Below the pieces are notes generated by a model. The model was not told the DNA's origin, searched no databases, and worked only from the letters and a program-made list of their open reading frames with translations. From contig SUYL01000044.1 in the NCBI GenBank assembly GCA_015060445.1, positions 1-44,627 of the forward strand: a stretch of DNA of 44,627 nucleotides. Reading direction: 5' to 3'. The stretch is from Bacteroidales bacterium (GTDB taxonomy: Bacteria; Bacteroidota; Bacteroidia; Bacteroidales; UBA932). The first letter of the stretch is position 1. Each line of letters starts with the position of its first letter. Below are positions 36,601-43,050 of the stretch, piece after piece. The position numbers and the translations under genes were made by a program.

Positions 36601-36878
36601 AGAATTGTGTAGTTAACGGAACAAGAGGTATTAAAATTTCTATGGAGTATATTACACCTTTGGAAACATCATTATCTGTTTCAAATACTAAGTTTGTTAC
36701 ATCAGGAAGCAAAGGTGCTATTCTTGTAGAAACATCTGCAGCAACAAATATCAATCTAAGCAGAGTTGATATTTCAAATGTGGTAGCGGATAAAGTTAAT
36801 CCTGTTTGGGTTGATGCTGATGCTGCAGCATATTTCAACTTGGTAAATGTTTCAGGTGGATCAAAAATCCAGGAGTAA
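33621..36878 (+). CDS. Fimbrillin-like lipoprotein 3, giant form with beta-helix
   Basis: At 1085 residues this is the largest subunit-like protein. It has lipobox VAVSC (C21), trimming motif QTRAIGDG (48-55, R50), ILFWAQNS, RPFGQLNLG and NYRTNIVGNLL, which together define the fimbrillin-like domain (about 1-310). The remaining 770 residues are strand repeats with GLUG-like motifs (GYAGVLVGYN, CGGIIGFAEH, LGAFIGHV) and many N-x-T/S turns, expected to form parallel beta-helices. It would be an adhesive tip or stalk. The gene is clearly more A/T-rich than its neighbours, which points to separate acquisition or exchange of this gene. Confidence 0.82.
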   Translation: MKKLFNLLSVLSIIALVAVSCSKDEGLIEPVSEQSQVSFSVNVPTGLQTRAIGDGNTVNELHYEVYYDGATTPIIDDVVSQSTAGVNPGEGRIFTVSFPLVKQQEYTILFWAQNSNNGVYDPANLTQVKVDYTKTVANKENLDAFYAAKTFVVESENLNQTITLTRPFGQLNLGTSKESTIEAARLGVSASKTKIIVSSLPTCFNVANGAATQPAENVEFVFNTLPEEKNITVELSGNDVTFDYLSFNYLLLEATQENILVDLNAQIELNDGNIIEHKISALPVQRNYRTNIVGNLLTSNTNFKIVVDNRFNEPAKAVTIWDGKTVVEPSVVDGKYIITNSAEFAWLQAPRVLAYDIELASTIDMGGYPVKGILSNGKTLDGKGYTIQNVTFDYTSSQPWSSLFVTGGGNGNNSKVNVKNLTLYKAKSVGGKNDNGNSAIIASYVENVCNIENVLIKECEIQGTQSLGAFIGHVTASGNATIKDSKVEDVTVTTFDVTDESGNAGTVVGRVTGQLTMENTSVDGGVINAYVNRANDERTISKYIGNFYGSGASIKVINGSTKNVTINALNTLAETEQCKYTDYLGGWRKDGGTVEINGVNLTKGSSIQPDNTLAPVNGVYEINDINDMLALSGINLTQESTININNDIDMLNMEFKGISAHYTKVTVNGNGKTIKNVNVVENAHNNGTDAASIFFASVNSELNVSDLTFDNINVIAPIGGYGYAGVLVGYNQGATTVKNVVVKNSSVYGEKSCGGIIGFAEHSGSVVLENCRVENTTVEAKEDRTGAWIGRVYSPTTITNCTVGEGFVSIAPDGDANKFIGQRYVGVSSCTVDGAEYFDKNTQTELATYLKNVNATSIKVVLGTNVDCYLNDGVGGANTTEISISALDKKYILNITCPSASYNGSYCTFRAVNPTTIMKFNNITLNKTAWTAETWNTYNMEFYTDVELDNCVIEHPITVCTKASIKNSTINGFRGTADHYAIWQQANGTDLSLENCVVNGTRGIKISMEYITPLETSLSVSNTKFVTSGSKGAILVETSAATNINLSRVDISNVVADKVNPVWVDADAAAYFNLVNVSGGSKIQE

Positions 36879-36906
36879 TCTCTTCCAACTAAAATGTTAA
36901 ATATTC

Positions 36907-36934
36907 CTCAGGGTGTTCTTTGTGGCACCCTGAG
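36907..36934 (+). other. Perfect 9-bp hairpin between subunit genes
   Basis: CTCAGGGTG (36907-36915) pairs with CACCCTGAG (36926-36934) around a 10-base loop. No T run follows, so it is not a normal terminator. It ends 12 bases before the next ATG and could affect translation start, mRNA ends or partial stop of transcription. Confidence 0.55.
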
Positions 36935-36946
36935 TTATTCCAACAA

Positions 36947-37906
36947 ATGAAACTGATTACAAACATAATTCTCCTGGTTGTGGCGGCCGGGTGCGCGCTT
37001 GGAATTTCCGGGTGCAGCAAGGAGGTGTCGCAACTGGAGCAGATAGGGAGCAAGTCTGAGGTGGCCTTTACGGCCGTTGTACCTCAGGAGTTGGCTACGC
37101 GTGCCATTTCAGATGGGAGCGGTGCCACGGCTTTGAAGTATTCGGTTTATGACGGGGACGGGACCCTTATTCCAGGTCTCAGCGGTACGGCTACCATGGT
37201 TGGTGGCTCGGCCAATATTAATATGACTCTGGTAAAGAATATGAAGTATAAAATCATATTCTGGGCCCAGAATCCAAATTGTGCGGCGTATAACACTTCA
37301 GATCTTACCGCAATTAAGGTCAATTACAGTGGTATTGCCAATGATGAGGGGAGAGATGCGTTTTATGCAGTAAAGGAGATTTTCGTAGATGGCGGTTTTT
37401 CTCAGGAGGTGATTCTGCGCCGTCCTTTTGCCCAGATCAATTTTGGTACTGCCGATATTGAGGGGTTTGAGGATTATGGTCCCCTTCTCCAGAGTACCAT
37501 TGAGGTGGATGGTCTTCCTGATGTATTCCACCCTTTTGAGAATGGTACGCCACAGTTGTTCCCCCCATTGGGGAGTATGATATCGGGAAGCATATCATCT
37601 TCATTCTCCATGACGGAGTTCCCTGGTGCCCCTGCATATCTTTATGTAGAAGGGTACAGGTACAGATATGTTTCCATGAATTATATTCTTGCTCCAAAAG
37701 GGTTGGGGATGCTGGATAAGGTTGTTGCCAAATTCAAACTCAAAAGCGGAAAGCAAGTTGCCTTAACGGTTTCAAATGTGCCGGTGCAGGCAAATTACCG
37801 TACCAATATTGTGGGGAACCTCTTCACCGATATTGTTAATGTAAGGGTTGTTGTGGATGCAGATTTTCTTAATCCCGACAATAATGAGCCGTTTCCACAA
37901 AAATAG
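36947..37906 (+). CDS. Fimbrillin-like lipoprotein 4 (short)
   Basis: The 319-residue protein has lipobox cysteine C23 (ISGC; a second Cys at 16 is less likely), trimming motif ATRAISDG (50-57, R52), IIFWAQNPN, RPFAQINFG and NYRTNIVGNLF. It lacks a long C-terminal extension. The ATG at 36947 starts the signal peptide; a TTG upstream would begin inside the hairpin. It is the second short subunit and is more like fimbrillin 5 than fimbrillin 2 in its motifs. Confidence 0.8.
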   Translation: MKLITNIILLVVAAGCALGISGCSKEVSQLEQIGSKSEVAFTAVVPQELATRAISDGSGATALKYSVYDGDGTLIPGLSGTATMVGGSANINMTLVKNMKYKIIFWAQNPNCAAYNTSDLTAIKVNYSGIANDEGRDAFYAVKEIFVDGGFSQEVILRRPFAQINFGTADIEGFEDYGPLLQSTIEVDGLPDVFHPFENGTPQLFPPLGSMISGSISSSFSMTEFPGAPAYLYVEGYRYRYVSMNYILAPKGLGMLDKVVAKFKLKSGKQVALTVSNVPVQANYRTNIVGNLFTDIVNVRVVVDADFLNPDNNEPFPQK

Positions 37907-37930
37907 AATAAAAATTAATACCCATTTCTT

Positions 37931-40720
37931 ATGAAGAAACTATTCAATTTGTTTGCGCTGGCTGTTGCACTGGTTCTTGCAGTGGCTTGTTCAAAGGATG
38001 AGGGTACAGGCCAGATTCCTCAGGATGGGGATTTGGTGGATGTAACCTTTACCGCCCAGTTGCCTGGCGGGCCTGCTACCAAAGCAATTAGCGATGGTGC
38101 CAAGGCCGTGGATCTCTATTTTGAGGTTTACGATGAGCAGCAGGTAAAGATTGCTGCCTTGAGGCAGGTGAAGAAGAATGCTTTCAGTAATCTGGAGGCA
38201 ACTGTAACTGTTCAGTTGGTTAAGGGTCAGACATATAATTTTATATTCTGGGCCCAGAATCCAAAGTGTACAGCGTACAATGTTGAGAATCTGAACAAGA
38301 TTACAATTGATTATAATGGTATAAAAAGCCAGGATGAAACCAGAGATGCTTTTTATGCTGTAGAGAAAGGCTTTAAAGTTACCGGACCTTTCAGCAAGCC
38401 TGTTGTCCTGAACAGACCTTTTGCCCAGTTGAATATGGGTACTGCAGATGCTGCTGCAGCCGAGGCTGCCGGCGTTAAGGTTGAGCAGACCAAAGTTGTT
38501 GTAGAGGAGGTTGCTACTGTTCTGTATCCTTTTACTGGTGCAGTGTCAGACAAGAAGACTGTAGAGTTTGCTTTGGCAGACATCATTAAGGATGAGCCGT
38601 TGGTAGTTATTACCAAAGATGCAAAAGATAATGAGGTTTCCAACAGTTACCAGTGGCTGTCTATGAACTATCTGCTTGTTTCTACCCCTTCTGCAGATGG
38701 CGCAGCAAAAGACCTGGTAAAGGTTACCGCTACCATTAAACACAATAAGGGTGAGATTCCGTTGGTTGCATCTAATGTCCCTGTACAGAGGAACTGGAGA
38801 ACAAATCTTGTTGGAAATCTGCTTACCGAGACAGGTGAGTTTAAGGTTGTTATTGACAAAGATTACATTAATGACCATAACTATGATGAGTTCCTTCTTG
38901 CATTGCAGAATGGCGGCAAGGTAACCCTTACAAAAGACATAGAATTGCCTACACCTGGCATGACAACTGCAGAACTGGTTGACAAACTTACAGTTGCTGC
39001 CGGCAAGTCTGTAATGATAGACCTTAACGGCCATACCATCAAATATACAGGTAGCGATGCCATTATGTTCCGTGTTAACGGTGATCTCATTATTGAGGGC
39101 AATGGCGGAAAGATGGAAGGTACTGCATATTTTGCATCTGCCAATGCCGGTGGTACCATTACTGTAAACGGCGGTGATTATGTAACCGACAGTTATACCT
39201 GTTTCCAGTCTAACGGTGGTAAAGTTTATATCAACGGCGGTAACTACGAGGCTAAAGCATACACTGCAGTTTATCCTTTGGGCAGATATACCATCAATAT
39301 GATTGACAACAGCAATGGCGTAATTGAGATTAAAGGTGGAGTGTTCAAGAACTTTAACCCTGCAGATGTTTTATCTGAGCCAACCAGACCGTTGAGTTTT
39401 GTTGCAAAAGGTTACAAGTCTGTTCTTGTAAACGGTTCTACAACAGACTATGAGGTTGTTGAGATGAATGTTGTTGAGAAGGGTTTCCTTAACGGAATGT
39501 CGGGAGTAATAGATCTTACAGAGGATATTGAACTTAATGTTCCTGCCGCAGTTGGCGGTTCATTTGAGTATGCTGCACTTGAAGTTCCTGCGGGAAAAAC
39601 CATTACCATTAATCTTAACGGCAACAAGATTACCTCTGCAAATGACTATATGTTGTTCAGGGTATTTGGAGAACTTGTAATCAATGGCGGTAATGGCGGC
39701 GAAATAGCAATTGAAAGAACCAATTTTGTATCTGCTACTATGGGATGTTATATTGCCCAGGCCAAAGATGGCGGTAAAATTACTGTAAATGGCGGTAAAT
39801 ACAGTTCTGTAGGAGAGTGCATGTTCCAGGCCAATAAAGGCAAGATCTATATTAAAGGCGGTGAATTCAATGCCGAAAATGGAGCATCATTCACATTGAA
39901 CCATATTGACCCAAGTTATGCTGCCGGCCTCATAGAGGTTACAGGTGGTAAATTCCACGGATTCAACCCTGCCGACAACCTTTCTGAGGGCCCCGGTACA
40001 GATTATGTACCAGAGGGTTATGATGTAACAAATGTGGGTACTGCAGCAGCTCCTGTATATGAGGTAGTAGTTGCCCAATCAGTAGGCGCTGGCCAGACTG
40101 TAGTTTTGCCAGGGGATGGCACATTGTCTTCTACCATAAAAGTGGATGGCGGTATCCTTGATGGAGGAAACAACACCCTTGAAGTATCGGACAATCCGGC
40201 AACCAACTTCCTAGTTCAGACCACTGGCAACAGTATTGTAAGGAACCTTACAATAGAGGGCAACAACCAGAAATTTGGAACAAAGAGCACCAGAGCCATT
40301 TACACTGAAAATCCTGGTGACCTTACAATTGCAAATGTGAACATAAGCGGAGTAGGATATGCACTCAATGTGAACACCTCCAAACCTGCAGGCAAACTGT
40401 TGGTACAGAACAGTACCCTTGTAGGATGGACATCATTCTCAGGTGTATTTACCGAGGCTTTATTCAAGAATGTTAACTTTGGAAGAGGAAACTATTTCGA
40501 CGGCACTACATTTGCCAACGGCCTTTTCCGCCCTTACCAGAGTGTAGTACTGGAAAACTGTACATTTGAGAGCGGCTTTACCATTTCTCTTGTAAGTTTG
40601 CCAACCGGTGGAAAGATAACATTCAAAAACTGCAAAGTAGGAACCCAAACCTTGACCGAAACCAACATTGCTACTTTGTTAGTGGTTGAGGGAACATCAA
40701 CAGGGAAGATTGCTTTTTAA
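37931..40720 (+). CDS. Fimbrillin-like lipoprotein 5, with two tandem beta-helix modules
   Basis: The 929-residue protein has lipobox VAC (C20), trimming motif ATKAISDG (49-56, K51), FIFWAQNPK, RPFAQLNMG and NWRTNLVGNLL in the fimbrillin-like domain (1-310). Two similar modules follow, residues about 321-511 and 516-713. Both have DIEL, LNG near residue 366 or 563, FRVxG, ITVNGG, ING/IKGG and FNPAD-LSE landmarks in the same order. A third, different strand-repeat region runs from 720 to 929. It looks like a large adhesin tip. It is the last gene of the operon, followed by a terminator. Confidence 0.83.
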   Translation: MKKLFNLFALAVALVLAVACSKDEGTGQIPQDGDLVDVTFTAQLPGGPATKAISDGAKAVDLYFEVYDEQQVKIAALRQVKKNAFSNLEATVTVQLVKGQTYNFIFWAQNPKCTAYNVENLNKITIDYNGIKSQDETRDAFYAVEKGFKVTGPFSKPVVLNRPFAQLNMGTADAAAAEAAGVKVEQTKVVVEEVATVLYPFTGAVSDKKTVEFALADIIKDEPLVVITKDAKDNEVSNSYQWLSMNYLLVSTPSADGAAKDLVKVTATIKHNKGEIPLVASNVPVQRNWRTNLVGNLLTETGEFKVVIDKDYINDHNYDEFLLALQNGGKVTLTKDIELPTPGMTTAELVDKLTVAAGKSVMIDLNGHTIKYTGSDAIMFRVNGDLIIEGNGGKMEGTAYFASANAGGTITVNGGDYVTDSYTCFQSNGGKVYINGGNYEAKAYTAVYPLGRYTINMIDNSNGVIEIKGGVFKNFNPADVLSEPTRPLSFVAKGYKSVLVNGSTTDYEVVEMNVVEKGFLNGMSGVIDLTEDIELNVPAAVGGSFEYAALEVPAGKTITINLNGNKITSANDYMLFRVFGELVINGGNGGEIAIERTNFVSATMGCYIAQAKDGGKITVNGGKYSSVGECMFQANKGKIYIKGGEFNAENGASFTLNHIDPSYAAGLIEVTGGKFHGFNPADNLSEGPGTDYVPEGYDVTNVGTAAAPVYEVVVAQSVGAGQTVVLPGDGTLSSTIKVDGGILDGGNNTLEVSDNPATNFLVQTTGNSIVRNLTIEGNNQKFGTKSTRAIYTENPGDLTIANVNISGVGYALNVNTSKPAGKLLVQNSTLVGWTSFSGVFTEALFKNVNFGRGNYFDGTTFANGLFRPYQSVVLENCTFESGFTISLVSLPTGGKITFKNCKVGTQTLTETNIATLLVVEGTSTGKIAF

Positions 40721-40751
40721 GCATTTTTCAATACCATAACTGTTTTTGAGG

Positions 40752-40784
40752 TGGCCGGAGATTTTTCCCGGCCATCTCTTTTTT
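40752..40784 (+). terminator. Intrinsic terminator of the fimbrial operon
   Basis: TGGCCGG (40752-40758) pairs with CCGGCCA (40768-40774) around a 9-base loop, followed by TCTCTTTTTT. Confidence 0.8.
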
Positions 40785-40792
40785 GTAACTAA

Positions 40793-40947
40793 CTTCTCCC
40801 GGAATGAGGTTACTTTTGGGGAGAAAATGTATTTCTTGGGGGGATTTGTCCCGGATTGGGGTCGGTTTCGGGGAGAAAGAGCCTTTCTGGGGGGAGTTTG
40901 TCCCGGATTTGGGTGACTTTCGGGGAGAAAGAGCCTTTCTGGGCGGT
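40793..40947 (+). repeat. Tandem G-rich repeat array, copy B (three units)
   Basis: Three units start at about 40793 (diverged), 40845 and 40897, each 51-52 bases, with the same TTTGTCCCGG start and TTTCGGGGAG middle as copy A. Units two and three carry GAAAGAGCCTTTC in place of GAAATGCATTTC: different bases, same dyad. The array lies after the fimbrial operon terminator and in the same orientation as copy A, so the two form a direct repeat around the recombinase and fimbrial locus. No gene is seen in the gap 40721-41132. Confidence 0.85.
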
Positions 40948-40972
40948 TGGCTGGCGCATTTGCCAGCCGCCC
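40941..40972 (+). repeat. Hairpin element, copy B
   Basis: GGGCGGTTGGC (40941-40951) pairs with GCCAGCCGCCC (40962-40972) over 11 bp with one T-G pair, around the loop TGGCGCATTT. Where copy A has a C-G pair this copy has T-G, so pairing is kept despite the change. Confidence 0.75.
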
Positions 40973-41132
40973 CACCCACAATAAATGCTTTGTTTGGGAA
41001 CAATTCCTGCCAATGCAGGGAGGGGCGCGGGAGATTTTTTTAAGAAAAGCAAATTCTTTTTGTGTAGGGAAGGTTTTTCTTTTTTTGGCCTGCTCCAAAT
41101 GTGGAAATGCCTATTTTGCGCAAAAAAAAAGT
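40973..41132 (+). other. Leader region of dprA
   Basis: No gene is seen. The stretch contains a small hairpin (CCTGC CAAT GCAGG) near 41006 and several T runs, and becomes A-rich just before the dprA ATG. The promoter of dprA should lie here, but no full -7 consensus box is evident. Confidence 0.4.
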
Positions 41133-42269
41133 ATGGAGGAAGAGATTGTATTGAGGTGCGCTATGGCAAGGGAGTTCCTGTACAGACCCCAGGTGGCTGT
41201 GCAACTTCTGCAGAGGTTTGGCAGCGCTGCGTGTGTGATGGAGAGCCAGGGGGATGAGGATAACGCATTTGTGGTGGAGAGTCTCTCCAGGGCCTTTTCT
41301 TCCCATAGCCTCAAGTGGGCGGCGGAGGAGGTGGAGTGGTGTGCCAAAAAGGGGATAAGGCTCTTTTTTTATGGTGAACAGGAGTATCCTCCCCTGTTGG
41401 CTGAGTGTGATGATGCACCTTTCATGCTTTATTATAAGGGGAGTGACGGTTATAATTACAAGGGGAGTACCGGTTACAAAGGGAATGCTGGGCTCTGCAA
41501 TCCCAGGTGTGTCTCTATGGTGGGGACGCGTCTGGCTTCGGTGTACGGGAGGGAGGCCTGCAGTATTGTTGTTGGGGATATTGCCAAATTTTCACCTCTT
41601 GTTGTGAGCGGTCTGGCGTACGGGATTGATATTGCATCCCACAGGGCGGCTCTGGAGAATGGCCTGGAGACTGTTGCGGTGCTCCCCAATGGCCTGGATA
41701 TGATTTATCCTGCCCGGCATAGGGATGATGCTGTAAGGATTGTGGGGCAAGGGGGACTCCTTACGGAGTTTCCCAGGGGTGTAAAGCCCCAGAAGGTGAA
41801 TTTTGTGAAGCGCAACAGAATTATTGCTGCCATTTCTCAGGCCCTGGTGGTTGTGGAGAGCAGGGTGAAGGGGGGCTCCATGATTACTGCCGAGTTTGCC
41901 TGCAACTATAACAGGGATATTTTTGCGGTGCCGGGGAGGGTGTCCGACCCTAATTCTTTTGGGTGCAATTATCTTATTGCCAAGAATGTGGCGGCCATTT
42001 ACAATTCTGCTACAGCAATCCCTTCCGCGCTTGGTTGGGATGCTTCCCCAATGCCGGATCCGGCACTGCAGCCCAAATTATTTTCATTTGATATTGAGAA
42101 TAAGGAGAAAATATTGCTAACTTTAAAGTTTGATAAGCCTACGGGCATTGAGCGTATATGTGCAGCAACAGGATTGGAATGGGGCGCTGTGGCATCTATG
42201 CTCCTGGAACTTGAACTGGAGGGGAGGATAAAGGGGGTAGGGAATACTGATTATTGTTTGAGACGATGA
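41133..42269 (+). CDS. dprA: DNA-processing protein DprA
   Basis: DprA loads RecA onto incoming single-stranded DNA during natural transformation and is widespread also in non-transformable bacteria. The 378-residue protein has an N-terminal helical region, the Rossmann-like core with SMVGTRLASVYG, VVSGLAYGIDIASHRAAL and GGLLTEFPRG, and a C-terminal winged-helix-like part. An unusual insert with YKGSDGY, NYKGSTGY and KGNAG lies just before the core, coded by near-repeats at about 41432-41483. The frame is open far upstream, but the ATG at 41133 gives the normal length and avoids the repeat element. The tatD start overlaps the stop by ATGA. Confidence 0.93.
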   Translation: MEEEIVLRCAMAREFLYRPQVAVQLLQRFGSAACVMESQGDEDNAFVVESLSRAFSSHSLKWAAEEVEWCAKKGIRLFFYGEQEYPPLLAECDDAPFMLYYKGSDGYNYKGSTGYKGNAGLCNPRCVSMVGTRLASVYGREACSIVVGDIAKFSPLVVSGLAYGIDIASHRAALENGLETVAVLPNGLDMIYPARHRDDAVRIVGQGGLLTEFPRGVKPQKVNFVKRNRIIAAISQALVVVESRVKGGSMITAEFACNYNRDIFAVPGRVSDPNSFGCNYLIAKNVAAIYNSATAIPSALGWDASPMPDPALQPKLFSFDIENKEKILLTLKFDKPTGIERICAATGLEWGAVASMLLELELEGRIKGVGNTDYCLRR

Positions 42270-43039
42270 TTGAATTTGTAGATACTCACGCCCATCTTTA
42301 TGATGAGGCTTTTGACGCAGATTTTGAGCAGACCATTGCCCGCATTAAGGAGCATGGGGTGGTAAAATGCATTTTTCCTGCAATTGATTCCACTTCATAT
42401 TCCCGACAGACAGATGCTGCTGCTCTGTGCGGAGATTTTGTTTCCCAGGCAATGGGGCTGCATCCTACATCTGTAGCCGGCAATTGGAGGGATGAACTCC
42501 AGTTTGCCCTTGATGCCCTCAGCAGGGGAGGGTATGTTGCTGTGGGGGAGATAGGTATTGACGGCTACTGGAGCAAGGAGTTCATCCAGGAGCAGAAAGA
42601 GGTGTTCAGGGTGCAACTGGAGGAGGCATACAAGAGAAACCTGCCGGTGATAATCCATGCCAGGGAGGCCACGGAGGAGATATTCCAGGTGCTTGAATCT
42701 CTCGGGAAGAGGGTTCCACGGGGAGTATTCCATGCTTTCAGCGGCAGTTATGAGACTTATGAAAGGATTTGCAAGTATGGGGATTTTATGGTGGGGATAG
42801 GCGGTGTTGTAACATATAAGAATGCCGGGGTTGCAAAAAGCATTGGGAGGATACCCCTGGAGAGGATAGTGCTTGAGACAGACAGCCCGTACCTTACACC
42901 CGTACCTTACCGGGGGAAGAGGAATGAGAGCAGTTACCTGGTGCATATAGCGGATAAGATTGCACAGGTGAAGGGGTGCACGGTGGAGGAGGTTGCCGCA
43001 AAGACTACCGGAAACGCATTTGCATTGTTTGGATTATAA
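42266..43039 (+). CDS. tatD: TatD family metal-dependent hydrolase
   Basis: The 257-residue protein is a TIM-barrel hydrolase of the TatD family, members of which are Mg-dependent deoxyribonucleases. Metal ligands are visible in DTHAHLYDE (H8 and H10), GEIGIDGYW (Glu), VIIHARE, VFHAFSGS and ETDSPYLTP (Asp). It overlaps dprA by 4 bases and is followed by ansA after 11 bases. The exact substrate is not settled by sequence. Confidence 0.92.
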   Translation: MIEFVDTHAHLYDEAFDADFEQTIARIKEHGVVKCIFPAIDSTSYSRQTDAAALCGDFVSQAMGLHPTSVAGNWRDELQFALDALSRGGYVAVGEIGIDGYWSKEFIQEQKEVFRVQLEEAYKRNLPVIIHAREATEEIFQVLESLGKRVPRGVFHAFSGSYETYERICKYGDFMVGIGGVVTYKNAGVAKSIGRIPLERIVLETDSPYLTPVPYRGKRNESSYLVHIADKIAQVKGCTVEEVAAKTTGNAFALFGL

Positions 43040-43050
43040 TTATATAGTAT

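Noticed and set aside
40947-41132. N-terminal extension of DprA beginning inside the repeat element
   Set aside because: The added 62 residues come from the hairpin and repeat DNA, have no DprA similarity, and the ATG at 41133 gives the normal length.
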